Source of the DNA: Streptomonospora mangrovi
GTDB lineage: Bacteria; Actinomycetota; Actinomycetes; Streptosporangiales; Streptosporangiaceae
Length of the DNA stretch: 64,000 nt
Assembly: GCF_027604915.1 (NCBI RefSeq)
Contig: NZ_JAJAQC010000007.1
Span: 1-64,000, forward strand
Reading direction: 5' to 3'
The notes under the pieces are model-generated. The model saw nothing but the letters and a program-made list of their open reading frames with translations. It was not told the DNA's origin and did no database searches. The translations under genes were made by a program, and so were the position numbers. How positions within the stretch are numbered: the first letter of the stretch is position 1; the number at the start of each line of letters is the position of its first letter. Positions 35,781 to 44,632 of this stretch are shown in pieces.

Positions 35781-36208
35781 TGCCCCAGCCCCTTCCGCAG
35801 CGCCTCCAGCGCCCCGCCGGCGCGCGCCGCCTGGACGGGGCTCCAGTAGTCGCGGTACTCGGCGATCAGCCCGTCCCGGACCGTGACCACGGTGATGTAG
35901 TCCATCCGGTAGGGCGCGCCCGTGCGCACCGTCCGGCCCTCGGCGCTGAACTCGGCGACGACGGTCTCGGGGTCCCCGGTGCGGTGCACCCGCACCGCCG
36001 CCACCCCGGTGACGTCGTACACGTCGGTGTAGCCGGCCAGGTAGTCGCGGACGGCCGCGCGCCCGCTCAGGCGGGTGGGCGCCCCGGCCTCGGCGAACGG
36101 GAACTCGGCCGTCCCGTCCGGCGCCCACAGCTCCGCGATGCCGGCCATGTCCTTGGCGACCAGCAGCTCCAGCAGCCGCCGGAACACCCCTTCGGGTGAT
36201 CGGTCCAT
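35777..36208 (-). CDS. SnoaL-like (NTF2-fold) protein
   Basis: This 143-residue NTF2-fold protein carries VFRRLLELLVAKDMAGIAEL, WAPDGTAEFPFAE and a central MDYITVVTVRDGLIAEYRDYW strand-helix block typical of SnoaL-like or ketosteroid-isomerase-like proteins. ATG at 36208 follows GGAGGTGGG. It is translationally coupled to the NmrA-like gene. Substrate unknown. Confidence 0.88.
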   Translation of the reverse strand: MDRSPEGVFRRLLELLVAKDMAGIAELWAPDGTAEFPFAEAGAPTRLSGRAAVRDYLAGYTDVYDVTGVAAVRVHRTGDPETVVAEFSAEGRTVRTGAPYRMDYITVVTVRDGLIAEYRDYWSPVQAARAGGALEALRKGLGQ

Positions 36209-36322
36209 CTCCCACCTCCGGTGTCGGTCCGTCGCCTGCCAGGTTCGCCGGGTCCGCCGCGCGGCGGAACGGCAGCGTCGTCCCCTGACCACCGGTCCGT
36301 GGTTCGCCGACCGCGCGTGTGC

Positions 36323-36334
36323 CAGGCTGGGGGC
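36323..36334 (+). promoter_or_regulatory. Leaderless -10 element of the first MmyB-like regulator
   Basis: CAGGCT ends six bases before the GTG at 36335 and there is no ribosome site, matching the leaderless arrangement. The same 6-base spacing occurs at 37415, 58605 and 62370. Confidence 0.5.
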
Positions 36335-37198
36335 GTGGACAAGCGAGAACTCGGCGGGTTCCTGCGCGCCCGCCGCGAGGCCCTGCGCCCGGCCGACGTC
36401 GGCCTCCCCGACCACGCGGGCGGGCGCGCCCGGCGCACGCCGGGGCTGCGGCGTGAGGAGGTCGCCGACCTCGCGGGCGTCTCGGTGAACTACTACGAGC
36501 GGCTGGAGCAGGCGCGGGCGCCGCGCCCCTCGCCGCAGGTGGTCGACGCGGTCGGCCGGGCGCTGCGGCTGTCGGAGGCCGAACGGGCGCACCTGTCCCG
36601 GCTCGCCGGGCACGCGCCGCCCGCGCCGCCCGACCCGGCCGACCGGGTCCCGCCGGGGGTGTCCGCCCTGCTGGACCGGCTCGGCCCGGTCGCCGGCTAC
36701 GTGTGCGACGCCCGCCACGACATCGTGGCCTGGAACGGCCTGGCGGCGGCGCTGATCACCGACTTCGGCGCGCTGCCCCCGGCCGAGCGCAACGTGCTGC
36801 GGCTGGCCATGGGCGCGGGCCGGGCGGTGTGCTCGGCTCCCCCGGAGGCGGCGGGCGGGTTCGAGGCCCAGGCGGCGGCCGAATCGCGCGAGGCGCTGGC
36901 CCGGCGCCCCCACGACCTCGCGCTGCGCCGGCTGGTCGGCGAGTTCGCCGAGTGGTCGCCCGCCTTCGCGGCGCGGTGGCGGCGGCACGACGTCCGGCCG
37001 CGCGCGACGCTGCGCAAGCGGGTCGACCACGCCGACCTCGGGGTGCTCGACCTCGACTGCCAGACGCTCACCGTGCCCGGCACCGGCCTGCGCGTGGTGC
37101 TGCTCAGCGCGGAACCGGGCACCCTGGCCCACGACAAGCTCACCCGGCTCCAACTTGGCCTCGCGGCCACCAAGCCCGAGCCCTCCCCGCGCGCGTAG
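36335..37198 (+). CDS. MmyB-like XRE regulator (first of three)
   Basis: This 287-residue protein has an HTH at about 10-75 (DKRELGGFLRARREALRPAD, LRREEVADLAGVSVNYYERL) and a C-terminal MmyB/PAS-like ligand-binding domain (GYVCDARHDIVAWNGLAAAL, then VRPRATLRKRVDHADLGVL). GTG at 36335 appears leaderless. Such regulators are usually divergent from the oxidoreductase genes they control; here that is the NmrA/SnoaL pair. Confidence 0.9.
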   Translation: MDKRELGGFLRARREALRPADVGLPDHAGGRARRTPGLRREEVADLAGVSVNYYERLEQARAPRPSPQVVDAVGRALRLSEAERAHLSRLAGHAPPAPPDPADRVPPGVSALLDRLGPVAGYVCDARHDIVAWNGLAAALITDFGALPPAERNVLRLAMGAGRAVCSAPPEAAGGFEAQAAAESREALARRPHDLALRRLVGEFAEWSPAFAARWRRHDVRPRATLRKRVDHADLGVLDLDCQTLTVPGTGLRVVLLSAEPGTLAHDKLTRLQLGLAATKPEPSPRA

Positions 37199-37414
37199 CG
37201 GAGCGGTCCTCTTCACGATCGGCTCGAAGTCGGCGATGGAGCCCCATCCGCGCGCCTAGCGCGGCGTAGCGAGCGCCCCGCCGACGCACAACCGGCCCTT
37301 CCCGCGCGCGTAGCGGCCGGGAGCACGGTCGGGACACGCGCCGGGCCGGCGTGGCCGGCGCCGACGCCTGCTCCCGCGCCCCGGTCCCGCCCGGCTCGTA
37401 CGCCGCCCCGCTCC

Positions 37415-37426
37415 TAGACTGCCCGC
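37415..37426 (+). promoter_or_regulatory. Leaderless promoter -10 element
   Basis: TAGACT ends six bases before the ATG at 37427 with no ribosome site between, the arrangement of leaderless actinobacterial transcripts. Confidence 0.6.
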
Positions 37427-37978
37427 ATGGACGAACGAGCCCTGTACCTGGTCGTGACCGGCGCCCCCGCGCGGGACGCCCCGGTGGCCCGCCTGGTGGC
37501 CGAGGCGCAGCGCCGGGGCTGGGCCGTCACCGTGATCTCGACGCCCATGGGCACCCGGTTCCACGATCCCGACGAACTGGAGCGCCTCACCGGGGCCGCG
37601 CCGCGCGTCGACTTCCGCCGCCCGGGCACCGGGCAGCGCCTCGTCCCGCCAGACGCCCTGCTGGCCTGCCCCCTCACCTTCAACTCGCTCAACAAGATCG
37701 CCGCCGGATTCGCCGACACCATGGCGGTCGCAGTGGTCTGCGAGATGCTCGGCTACGGGGTCCCCACCGTGGCTGTGCCCCACGTCAACGCGCCGCTGGC
37801 CCGGCACGCCGCCGTCGAGCCGAGCATCGCCGCGCTGCGGTCGATGGGCGCGCGGGTGCTGTTCGACCCCGATGCCCCCGCGGAGCGGCGGACCCCGCCC
37901 TGGGACCGGGTCCTCGACGCCGTCGAGGAGGTCTGGCACCGGCGCCCGCAGCCGCGCGCGGCCACCGACCCGCCCTGA
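37427..37978 (+). CDS. Flavoprotein (HFCD/PPCDC-like)
   Basis: This 183-residue flavoprotein domain protein has an N-terminal YLVVTGAPARDAPVARLV (FMN-binding strand), VISTPMGTRFH, and the family's CPLTFNSLNKIAAGFADTMA (about 80-99) and GVPTVAVPHVNAPLARH (about 110-126) motifs. It resembles phosphopantothenoylcysteine decarboxylase-type flavoproteins but is a stand-alone small one; possibly a decarboxylase of a peptide or sugar. The start is leaderless. Confidence 0.85.
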   Translation: MDERALYLVVTGAPARDAPVARLVAEAQRRGWAVTVISTPMGTRFHDPDELERLTGAAPRVDFRRPGTGQRLVPPDALLACPLTFNSLNKIAAGFADTMAVAVVCEMLGYGVPTVAVPHVNAPLARHAAVEPSIAALRSMGARVLFDPDAPAERRTPPWDRVLDAVEEVWHRRPQPRAATDPP

Positions 37979-38163
37979 CGCGGTCCACGGCAAAAGAAAC
38001 TGGGCATGGCGGAGCCGGCATATGCCGCAGGTGAAACCGCACTTTTTCCGACTCTTTCTCCTGTGCGCCGCCCATTGCCGGGGGTTGTCCGGATGGACTA
38101 AATTTGCACTGCGAAACGCGCGCGGGAAAACCGTCCTGCTCGACGAAAAGGGAGAGGTCGCCC

Positions 38164-38943
38164 ATGGCCGAGGAACGGCACAAGGACCCACGGACGCTTC
38201 CCCACGAATCCGAGTACGAACGCGGCGCGCGGGAGCGGCTCGCCGAACTTCTCGCCGATTCCCCGGTTCCCGCGAATTACCTGCTGGACAACCTCGGCCT
38301 GTACACGCGCCGGCACACCCTCGCCGACCTGCTGTCCATGGACGCCCTCTACCGGATGGCCATGGACGTTCCCGGTGAGTTCATGGAGTTCGGGGTTTTC
38401 CACGGCCGCCACCTCGCCACTCTCACCGCCCTTCGGGGGCTTTACGAGCCCTACAACTCCACCCGCCGCATCATCGGTTTCGACACCTTCACCGGATTTC
38501 CCGACCTCGCCGATATCGACCGGGTGAGCCCGAGCGCCGACCCGGGCCGGTTCGCCACTCCCGAGGGTTATCTCGGCCACCTGCGCGAGGTCATCGCCGC
38601 CCACGAGTCGCTGGAACCGCTCGCGCACATCCAGCGGACGTTCGCGGTCGAAGGAGACGTCCGGGAAACCGTTCCGGCCTATCTCGCCGACAATCCGCAC
38701 ACCGTTGTCGCGCTCGCCTATTTCGACCTCGACATCTACGAGCCCACCCGCGCCGTCCTCTCCGCCGTTCGGCCCTATCTCACCCAGGGCAGCGTGATCG
38801 CCTTCGACGAACTCGCCCACCCCAAGTGGCCCGGCGAGACCGCCGCCCTGCGCGAGACCCTGGGCGCCGACACCGTCCGGCTCCGCCGCCTGCCCGTCCA
38901 CGGGCGTGAGGCGCCCATCGTCTACCTGCGCTGGGGCGAGTAG
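38164..38943 (+). CDS. TylF/MycF-type sugar O-methyltransferase
   Basis: This 259-residue SAM methyltransferase of the macrocin O-methyltransferase family carries EFMEFGVFHGRHLATLTAL (SAM motif, about 73-91), IIGFDTFTGFPDL (about 102-114) and YFDLDIYEPTRAVLSAVRPY (metal-binding Asp near 188-190). The family methylates hydroxyls of deoxy or amino sugars in antibiotics such as tylosin and mycinamicin. ATG at 38164 follows GGGAGAGG. The gene converges on the minus-strand glycosyltransferase and overlaps it by 22 bases; it marks the left border of the sugar cluster. Confidence 0.9.
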   Translation: MAEERHKDPRTLPHESEYERGARERLAELLADSPVPANYLLDNLGLYTRRHTLADLLSMDALYRMAMDVPGEFMEFGVFHGRHLATLTALRGLYEPYNSTRRIIGFDTFTGFPDLADIDRVSPSADPGRFATPEGYLGHLREVIAAHESLEPLAHIQRTFAVEGDVRETVPAYLADNPHTVVALAYFDLDIYEPTRAVLSAVRPYLTQGSVIAFDELAHPKWPGETAALRETLGADTVRLRRLPVHGREAPIVYLRWGE

Positions 38944-40085
38944 CCGGCCCGCCGCCCGCGGAGCCGGTCGAGCAGGGCGCGCACCGGCTCCTCCAGAGCG
39001 CTCCAGGAGTAGCGGTCCCGCACCAGGTCGTAGGCCGCGGCCCGGCGGCGCAGGTCGGCCGCCGGGTCGCCGAGCAGGTCGGCGACCGCGCGCACGTGGG
39101 ATTCCGGGTCCAGGCCGACCCCGAGGTAGTGCGTCCCCGCCACCGCGTCGAGCCCCTCGGCGCCTTTGGCGGTCGACAGCACCGGCACGCCCGCCGCGAA
39201 CGCCTCCAGGATCTTCAGCCGGGTGCCGCTGCCCAGGGCCAGCGGCACCACCAGCGCGGTGCCGTCGAACAGCGGCTCGACCTCCGCGGGGTTCTCCAGC
39301 AGTGTCGTCCCCGCACCGGGCGAGGACCGGGTCCGCCCCTTGCCCGGCACCCGCCCGGCGACGGTCAGGGCGGCGTCGGGGAACGCCGCGCGGACGGCCG
39401 GGAAGATGTCCCGGGTCAACCGGTCGACCGCGTCGGCGTTGGGGATGTACCCGAGGTGGCCGAGGAAGAGCAGCCGGGGTCCGGGCAGCGGGCGCCGCAG
39501 CCGCTCGGGCGGAGGCGCGGGCACCCGCACGCTGTTGGGCACCACGGCGGTGGCGGCGGCCGGCCGGTACTGGGCGCGGTACCGCTCCTCGTCCTCAAGG
39601 GAGACGAACGTGACCACGGCCGCGTGCCGGGCCGCGTAGGACTCGATGGCGCGCAGCGCCGCCACGTCGTGCTCGCGCCTGACCCGCGCGCGCACCTCGG
39701 CGGAGAGCCGGGGGTCCTCGGCCGCCTCCGCCCACAGCAGCGACTCCGCGTCGTGCAGGTCCAGCACGGCGGTGCACCCGGCCTCCACCGCGATCCGGAA
39801 GTAGCGGTGCAGCCGCGACTCGCTGACGACGACCGCCTCCACCTCGGGTCGGCGCACCAGCTCCGCCAGCCGCGCGGCGACCACCGGGTGGTGGTCGGCG
39901 GCGAACGGGTCGCGGAACCCGAGGTCGGGAGGCGGTGGTGCGTCCGCCGGCCGGGGCTCCCCGGTGGCCACCGGCACCACACGGACGTCGGCGACGGCGC
40001 GCAGCGCCGCCAGCAGCGCCCGGTTGCGCAGGACCGCGCCGCCCACCGCGCCGGGGCTGATGTCGCGCACGACCAGGACGATCAC
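38922..40085 (-). CDS. Glycosyltransferase, GT-B fold (GT4-like)
   Basis: This 387-residue glycosyltransferase has a Rossmann-like start (IVLVVRDISPGAVGGAVLRN) and a C-terminal nucleotide-sugar domain with GHLGYIPNADAVDRL and the EX7E-like segment GSGTRLKILEAFAAGVPVLS. Family GT4 is likely. GTG at 40085 overlaps the upstream gene (GTGA), so it is the last gene of the minus-strand operon 43011-38922. Substrate is not known; in the cluster it would add a sugar to the core. Confidence 0.88.
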   Translation of the reverse strand: MIVLVVRDISPGAVGGAVLRNRALLAALRAVADVRVVPVATGEPRPADAPPPPDLGFRDPFAADHHPVVAARLAELVRRPEVEAVVVSESRLHRYFRIAVEAGCTAVLDLHDAESLLWAEAAEDPRLSAEVRARVRREHDVAALRAIESYAARHAAVVTFVSLEDEERYRAQYRPAAATAVVPNSVRVPAPPPERLRRPLPGPRLLFLGHLGYIPNADAVDRLTRDIFPAVRAAFPDAALTVAGRVPGKGRTRSSPGAGTTLLENPAEVEPLFDGTALVVPLALGSGTRLKILEAFAAGVPVLSTAKGAEGLDAVAGTHYLGVGLDPESHVRAVADLLGDPAADLRRRAAAYDLVRDRYSWSALEEPVRALLDRLRGRRAGYSPQRR

Positions 40086-41341
40086 CGCGGCCTCCTCCGC
40101 TGGGACTCCGCGGGCGGGCCGGCCGTCGCAAAGCCGGCGTCGACCACGGCCCGCGCGCCCGCCTCAACCGCCGCCGCGGCCAGGCGGGCGTGGGCGCGCT
40201 CGGCGTCGGGGGTCATGGCCGCGGCGTGCCGGGGCAGCAGCCCCGACCCGGCCAGGGTGCCCAGGGCCGCATCACGCAGGGCCGCCGCCCGGGCGCCGGT
40301 CTCGAACGGGCCGCCGCGCGCGGCCTCGGCGCCCATCAGCCAGGCGTAGGCCCACAGCTCCTGGGCGACCCACCGGGGCGGCCCCGGCACCGAGGCGAGG
40401 CAGCGGCGCGCCGCGTCGCCGAACCCGGCCAGCACCTGGTCGGCGGACACCCCCAGGCCGTCCACCGCGCACCGCCACGGCTGGTCCGGGATCCAGCCGA
40501 AGTCGGCGCGCACGTCGCGCGGCAGCGGGCGGATCCGGCATTCCGAACGCCGCAGCCGCAGCCCGAAGTCGGGCACCGCGTCCGCCCTGGGCGGGCGCCG
40601 GCCCGCGCCCGGCGCGGCAGGCGTGTGCCCTCCGGTGGCGCCGAACGGCACCGCCCCCGTCCGCACGCCGTCGTCGTCGTTGCCCGCGAGGCTGGGCACG
40701 GTGCGGTGCTCCACCAGGTGCGGCAGCACCGCCCACACCTCCAGCCCGTCCTCCTTGCAGAACCGCTTGACCAGTTCGTCGTCGGCCTTCAGGGAGTCGG
40801 GGAAGCCCTGGAGGAACGCCGCGAGCCGGTGCGCGCGGCCGGCGGGCAGCACCAGCCCCTGGCACGGCACGTACTCGTGCAGGCTCAACTGCGCCCACGC
40901 CGAGCCGGCGGTCGCGGCGCGCCGGGCCAGGTAGGCGTTGATGGGCGCGTTCCACATGACGTGCAGGGCGATGGCGGCCTCGGGGCGCCGCGCGACGGCG
41001 GCGGTGACGTGCCGGGCGAAGCCGGCCACGGGCACGACGTCGTCCTGGAGGACGAGGTGGTGGGTGGACTCCGGTGCCACGGCGGCCCACGCGCGCTTGG
41101 CGGTCCGCAGCGGGCTGGGCGGGCCGCCGGGGTCGGGGTCGGCGACGGGCCGCGCGGTGAGCGGGCGGCAGCGCTCCAGCAGGTCGGGCAGGAACCGCTC
41201 GCGCGCGGGGTGGTGCATGACGGCCGCGCCGACGCGCGGCCGGCACGCGGCGGGCACGGCCGGCTCGGCCGCGCGGGCGCCGGGCCCCACCGCCGCGCCG
41301 ACCCCGTCCGCCCCGCCGGCCGGGTCAGTGGAGCGGCGCAC
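40082..41341 (-). CDS. Glycosyltransferase-like protein, GT-A-type N-terminus
   Basis: This 419-residue protein is not of a family I can name with certainty. The segment AVMHHPARERFLPDLLERC followed by HHLVLQDDVVPVAGF (DxD-like QDD near residue 99) and the SLHEYVPCQGLVLP/SLKADDELVKRFC stretches resemble GT-A glycosyltransferases of the glycoprotein-glycan type. The second half (about 250-419) is Ala-rich helical without a known domain. The GTG start overlaps the epimerase stop by 17 bases. The first 36 residues are low-complexity, so the real start may be nearer 41230. Confidence 0.55.
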   Translation of the reverse strand: MRRSTDPAGGADGVGAAVGPGARAAEPAVPAACRPRVGAAVMHHPARERFLPDLLERCRPLTARPVADPDPGGPPSPLRTAKRAWAAVAPESTHHLVLQDDVVPVAGFARHVTAAVARRPEAAIALHVMWNAPINAYLARRAATAGSAWAQLSLHEYVPCQGLVLPAGRAHRLAAFLQGFPDSLKADDELVKRFCKEDGLEVWAVLPHLVEHRTVPSLAGNDDDGVRTGAVPFGATGGHTPAAPGAGRRPPRADAVPDFGLRLRRSECRIRPLPRDVRADFGWIPDQPWRCAVDGLGVSADQVLAGFGDAARRCLASVPGPPRWVAQELWAYAWLMGAEAARGGPFETGARAAALRDAALGTLAGSGLLPRHAAAMTPDAERAHARLAAAAVEAGARAVVDAGFATAGPPAESQRRRPR

Positions 41342-42281
41342 GGGCGTCCTCCTCGCGCAGGTGGGCGACCAGTGCCGCGATGCCCTCGGGCAGGGCGACC
41401 GAGGGCCGCCAGCCCAACTGCTCCTCGGCCCGGCGCGGGCTCAGGCACACGCGGCGGACCTCGCCCGCCAGCGCCGGGCCGTGCCGGACCACCGGTTCGG
41501 TGCCGAGGCACCTGGCCAGTTCGCCCAGCACGTCCAGGACGGAGGTCTCGATCCCGGTGCCGAGGTTCACCGGTCCGCTGCCGCGCTCCAGCGCGGCGAG
41601 GAAGGCGCGGACGACGTCGGCGACGTAGACGTAGTCGCGCGTGGTGCGGCCGTCGCCGTTGACCACGCACTCCCGCCCCCGCAGCATCCGCTGGGCGAAG
41701 ATGCTGATCACGCCGGCCTCGCCCAGGGGATCCTGGCGCGGCCCGTAGACGTTGCCCAGGGCCAGCGCCACGTGGTCGATGCCGTACTGCTCCCGGTAGA
41801 TCCGCAGGTACTCGTGGGCGACCGACTTGGTCAGCCCGTAGAACGACAGCGGGCGGTGGGGCAGGTCCTCGGTCAGCGGCAGGCGCTCGGGCGGCACCGC
41901 GCCGTAGACGGTGCCCCCGCTGGAGGCGAACACCACCCGGCGCGTGCCGCTGTCCGCGGCGGCCGCCAGCAGGTTGACCAGGCCCAGCACGTTGACGCGC
42001 GCGTCCAGCAGCGGGTCGCGCATCGAGGTCTTCACGCTCATCTGCGCGCCGAGCAGCAGCAGCGCGTCCGGGCGGAAGCCGCGCACCACCTCGGCCGCCT
42101 CGGGCGAGCTGACGTCCAGGTGGTGCAGGCTGAGGCGGGGCGAGTCGCGCACCGCGTCCAGGTTGCGCCGGCGGCCGGTCGAGTAGTCGTCGATGACGGC
42201 GGCCTCGTGGCCGGCCGCGAGGACGGCCTCGGTGAGGTGCGAGCCGATGAACCCGGCTCCGCCGGTGATGACAACGCGCAC
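41325..42281 (-). CDS. NAD-dependent nucleotide-sugar epimerase
   Basis: This 318-residue extended SDR has an N-terminal GGAGFIGSHLTEAVLAAGHE (NAD motif, about 7-26), a catalytic Ser-Tyr-Lys set in SSGGTVYG and SFYGLTKSVAHE (YxxxK), and a NVYGPRQDP segment. It belongs to the GalE/WbpP/heptose-epimerase group. GTG at 42281 follows GGAGAAC. It is 61 bases from the SIS gene, and together with it suggests that a nucleotide-activated sugar, possibly a heptose, is epimerised. Confidence 0.9.
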   Translation of the reverse strand: MRVVITGGAGFIGSHLTEAVLAAGHEAAVIDDYSTGRRRNLDAVRDSPRLSLHHLDVSSPEAAEVVRGFRPDALLLLGAQMSVKTSMRDPLLDARVNVLGLVNLLAAAADSGTRRVVFASSGGTVYGAVPPERLPLTEDLPHRPLSFYGLTKSVAHEYLRIYREQYGIDHVALALGNVYGPRQDPLGEAGVISIFAQRMLRGRECVVNGDGRTTRDYVYVADVVRAFLAALERGSGPVNLGTGIETSVLDVLGELARCLGTEPVVRHGPALAGEVRRVCLSPRRAEEQLGWRPSVALPEGIAALVAHLREEDARAPLH

Positions 42282-42342
42282 GGGTTCTCCAGGGTGCGGG
42301 GATGCGGGCGGTGTGGGCAGGGGCGGGCAGGGGCGGGCGGGG

Positions 42343-43011
42343 TCACCGGGCCGCCGAGGGGGACGGCAGCGGCGGTGCGGGGGGCCGCGCGGCCTCGGCC
42401 ACGGTCACCGCACGCGTGCGGCGCAGGACCCGGGCGGCCATGTGGTTGACCGCCAGGCACAGGTCCTCGCCGATTCCGTAGTCGCCGGCCCCCATCGCCA
42501 GGGCGCGGTCGCTCAGCCGCGACAGGTCGCTCTCGCGGCCGACCATCGCCAGCACCCGCACGCCGATCTTGCGGGCGGCCTCGGCCGCGAGCAGCACGTT
42601 GCGGGAGGTGCCGCTGATGCTGATCAGCACCAGGACGTCGCCTTCGGCGGCCAGCGAGCGCAGTTGCAGGGAGAAGACGTCGTCGTAGGAGAAGTCGTTG
42701 GCGATGGCGGTGATCCGGGCCACGCTGTCGCTGAGGCAGTGGATGTGGCCGGCGCCGATGCCGCGGTGGCGGTCCACGGCGGCGGAGAGGTCGGCGGCCA
42801 TGTGCGAGGCGGTGGTGGCGCTGCCGCCGTTGCCCGCGACGAACACGCGGCGCCCCTCCAGCAGCGGGTCGGTCAGTTCGGCGATGAACTCGGCGACGTC
42901 GCCAGTGGGCAACTGGTCGAGCGCGCCGCGCAGGTCGCCGACATAGTCGTGGACGCTGCCGCGGATCTCGCGCAGGGATTCGTTCGGCTCCGCGGACGCG
43001 GCGATCTTCAC
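42343..43011 (-). CDS. gmhA: Sedoheptulose-7-phosphate isomerase-like (SIS domain)
   Basis: This 222-residue SIS-domain protein is most like GmhA, which makes D-glycero-D-manno-heptose 7-phosphate from sedoheptulose 7-phosphate. It has FVAGNGGSATTASHMAADL (about 56-74), ANDFSYDDVFSLQLR, LISISGTSRNVLLAAE and the C-terminal EDLCLAVNHMAARVL metal-binding helix (Glu and His). GTG at 43011 follows GGAG; the open frame further upstream is not coding. It is the first gene of the minus-strand operon. Confidence 0.87.
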   Translation of the reverse strand: MKIAASAEPNESLREIRGSVHDYVGDLRGALDQLPTGDVAEFIAELTDPLLEGRRVFVAGNGGSATTASHMAADLSAAVDRHRGIGAGHIHCLSDSVARITAIANDFSYDDVFSLQLRSLAAEGDVLVLISISGTSRNVLLAAEAARKIGVRVLAMVGRESDLSRLSDRALAMGAGDYGIGEDLCLAVNHMAARVLRRTRAVTVAEAARPPAPPLPSPSAAR

Positions 43012-43453
43012 GGCGGACTCCAGGAGACCAGAGGGAATGCGCGGAAATGGCGCTGGGAACAGGAGGTGGGTCCAATGACGCCGGGAATCGGACAATCGCC
43101 CGGGGAGTCGGCGAGCGTCGTCTTTCGGTCGGGTTTGGCGTCGAACGCGGAATCGGACTGGCGCGCAACTCGCCGCCGAGCGTAGGCGGGCCGCTTCAGG
43201 GGTGTCAACCCGGCTACGCCGCACATCGGGGATCCGGAGAAAACCTACGGCACCCGGGAAAGCACCAGGTCAGGATCTTGACCGCGCGCAAGGCCGGACG
43301 GCGGGCACCGCGGCGGGCGGAACGGAGGGTTGACCCGGAATCACCCGCCGACCTGCCCAGATAAACCGGTTTTGCGGAAATACGCCCGCACCTCCCGCAA
43401 ATGATCTTCGCCGTCCGGATCCGGTCATTGCAACTGAGGGTTTTGGCCGCTCC

Positions 43454-43482
43454 TTGACATCACGAACGGGTCTCGGTAGACA
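43454..43482 (+). promoter_or_regulatory. Promoter of the plus-strand sugar-cluster operon
   Basis: TTGACA (43454-43459) and TAGACA (43477-43482) with exact 17-base spacing lie in the 727-base divergent gap between gmhA and the GalT-like gene. A 5' leader of about 250 bases would follow. Nothing else in the gap (43012-43453) looks like a gene. Confidence 0.7.
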
Positions 43483-43598
43483 TTTTTCTGGCGTTCAGGA
43501 GCAGTCCCGGTCCAGGCCGCCGAATCACGGGCCGACACCGCATTCGACCACGACGGACCGGCGCCGCCGTGCCGCGCACGCCGACCGAGGAAGACGAG

Positions 43599-43742
43599 GT
43601 GGCCGCCGTGCCCACGGCAGTCCGACGACCCCCAGTCAGCGACCGCGACCATCCCGCCCCGCACCGCCGCCCCATCGGCCGCCCCCACCCCCTCCGCCGC
43701 ACCGCCCGCCGCTCCCTCGACGTCCGGGAGGCCCGGCCGTGA
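43599..43742 (+). CDS. Possible leader ORF coupled to the GalT-like gene
   Basis: A 47-codon Arg/Pro-rich frame (starting GTG at 43599, five bases after GAGGAAG) ends in a TGA that overlaps the GTG of the GalT-like gene (GTGA). The sequence contains AVPTAVRRPPVSDRDHPAP and no known family. It sits in the 250-base leader of the operon. Similar overlap couples every later gene, so this could be a real regulatory or structural peptide, but such Arg/Pro frames also arise by chance at this GC content. Confidence 0.35.
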   Translation: MAAVPTAVRRPPVSDRDHPAPHRRPIGRPHPLRRTARRSLDVREARP

Positions 43743-44632
43743 CCCCCCTGACCGCCCCCGAGCCCGCCTGGGTGCGCGATCCCTGGTCGCGCCGCGGCGG
43801 CTACATCGCCGCGCACCGCAACCACCGGCCCGCCGACGGCCCCGACTGCCCCTTCTGCCCCTCCGGCCGCGAGGCGCCTCCCGCCTACGCCGCCCCCTAC
43901 GCGTTTCCCAACCGGTGGCCGCCGCTGCCGGCGGGCCGCTCCACGGTCGTCGTCCACGACCGCGACCACGACGGCGACTTCGGCACCATCCCCGCCGCCT
44001 CCACCGCCGCCGTGGTGGACCTGTGGGCCGCCACCACCCGCGCGCACGCGGCCCTGCCCGGCGTGGGCTGCGTCCTGGTGTTCGAGAACCGCGGCGCCGC
44101 CGCCGGCGCCACGGTCGCCCACCCCCACAGCCAGGTGTTCGCCCTCCCCCCGCTCGACCCGCCCCCGCCGGGCGCCGACTGCCCCGGCTGCGCCCCGCCC
44201 GACCCGGCGCTCGCGGTCACCGGCCACGGCCGCTGGCACATCCTGGTGCCCGAAGGCCCGACCGCCCCCTATATGCTGCGCCTGGCCCCGCGCCGCCACG
44301 TCGGCGCGCTGCCCGACCTCGACGCCGCCGAGCGCCGCGACCTCGCGGCGGCGCTGCGCGACGCCGTCCGGCGGCTCGACGGCCTCTTCGGCACCGCCAT
44401 GCCCTACCACCTCTCCATCCGCCAGGACCTCGACCGGCCGGCGCACCTCTACGCCGACATCGCCGGCCTGCTGCGCGCCCCCGGCCGGCTGCGGGTGCTC
44501 GGCGCCGCCGAGACCGCCACCGGCCTGTTCTTCACCCCGGTGGACCCGCGCGACGCCGCCGCCCGGCTTCGCGCCGCCGCCGGCGCGGGCGTGCGCCAGG
44601 CCCCCGGTGCGGGCGCCGGGGCCACGCGGTGA
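43739..44632 (+). CDS. Galactose-1-phosphate uridylyltransferase-like (GalT/HIT) enzyme
   Basis: This 297-residue GalT-family nucleotidylyltransferase has the N-terminal zinc pair CPFC, and the active-site HPHSQ (about 130-134) in ATVAHPHSQVFALP, the GalT HxHxQ motif with the nucleophilic histidine, then CPGC. Further GalT features include a HLSIRQDL segment. GalT moves a UMP between hexose 1-phosphates. In this cluster it is placed first, upstream of a heptose phosphatase and kinase, so its natural substrate may be a heptose 1-phosphate. GTG at 43739 follows GGGAGG. Confidence 0.88.
   Translation: MTPLTAPEPAWVRDPWSRRGGYIAAHRNHRPADGPDCPFCPSGREAPPAYAAPYAFPNRWPPLPAGRSTVVVHDRDHDGDFGTIPAASTAAVVDLWAATTRAHAALPGVGCVLVFENRGAAAGATVAHPHSQVFALPPLDPPPPGADCPGCAPPDPALAVTGHGRWHILVPEGPTAPYMLRLAPRRHVGALPDLDAAERRDLAAALRDAVRRLDGLFGTAMPYHLSIRQDLDRPAHLYADIAGLLRAPGRLRVLGAAETATGLFFTPVDPRDAAARLRAAAGAGVRQAPGAGAGATR

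Noticed and set aside
37186..37316. Repeated CCCGCGCGCGTAGCGG at two sites
   Set aside because: A 16-base GC-rich word in an intergenic region; too short and compositionally expected to call an element.
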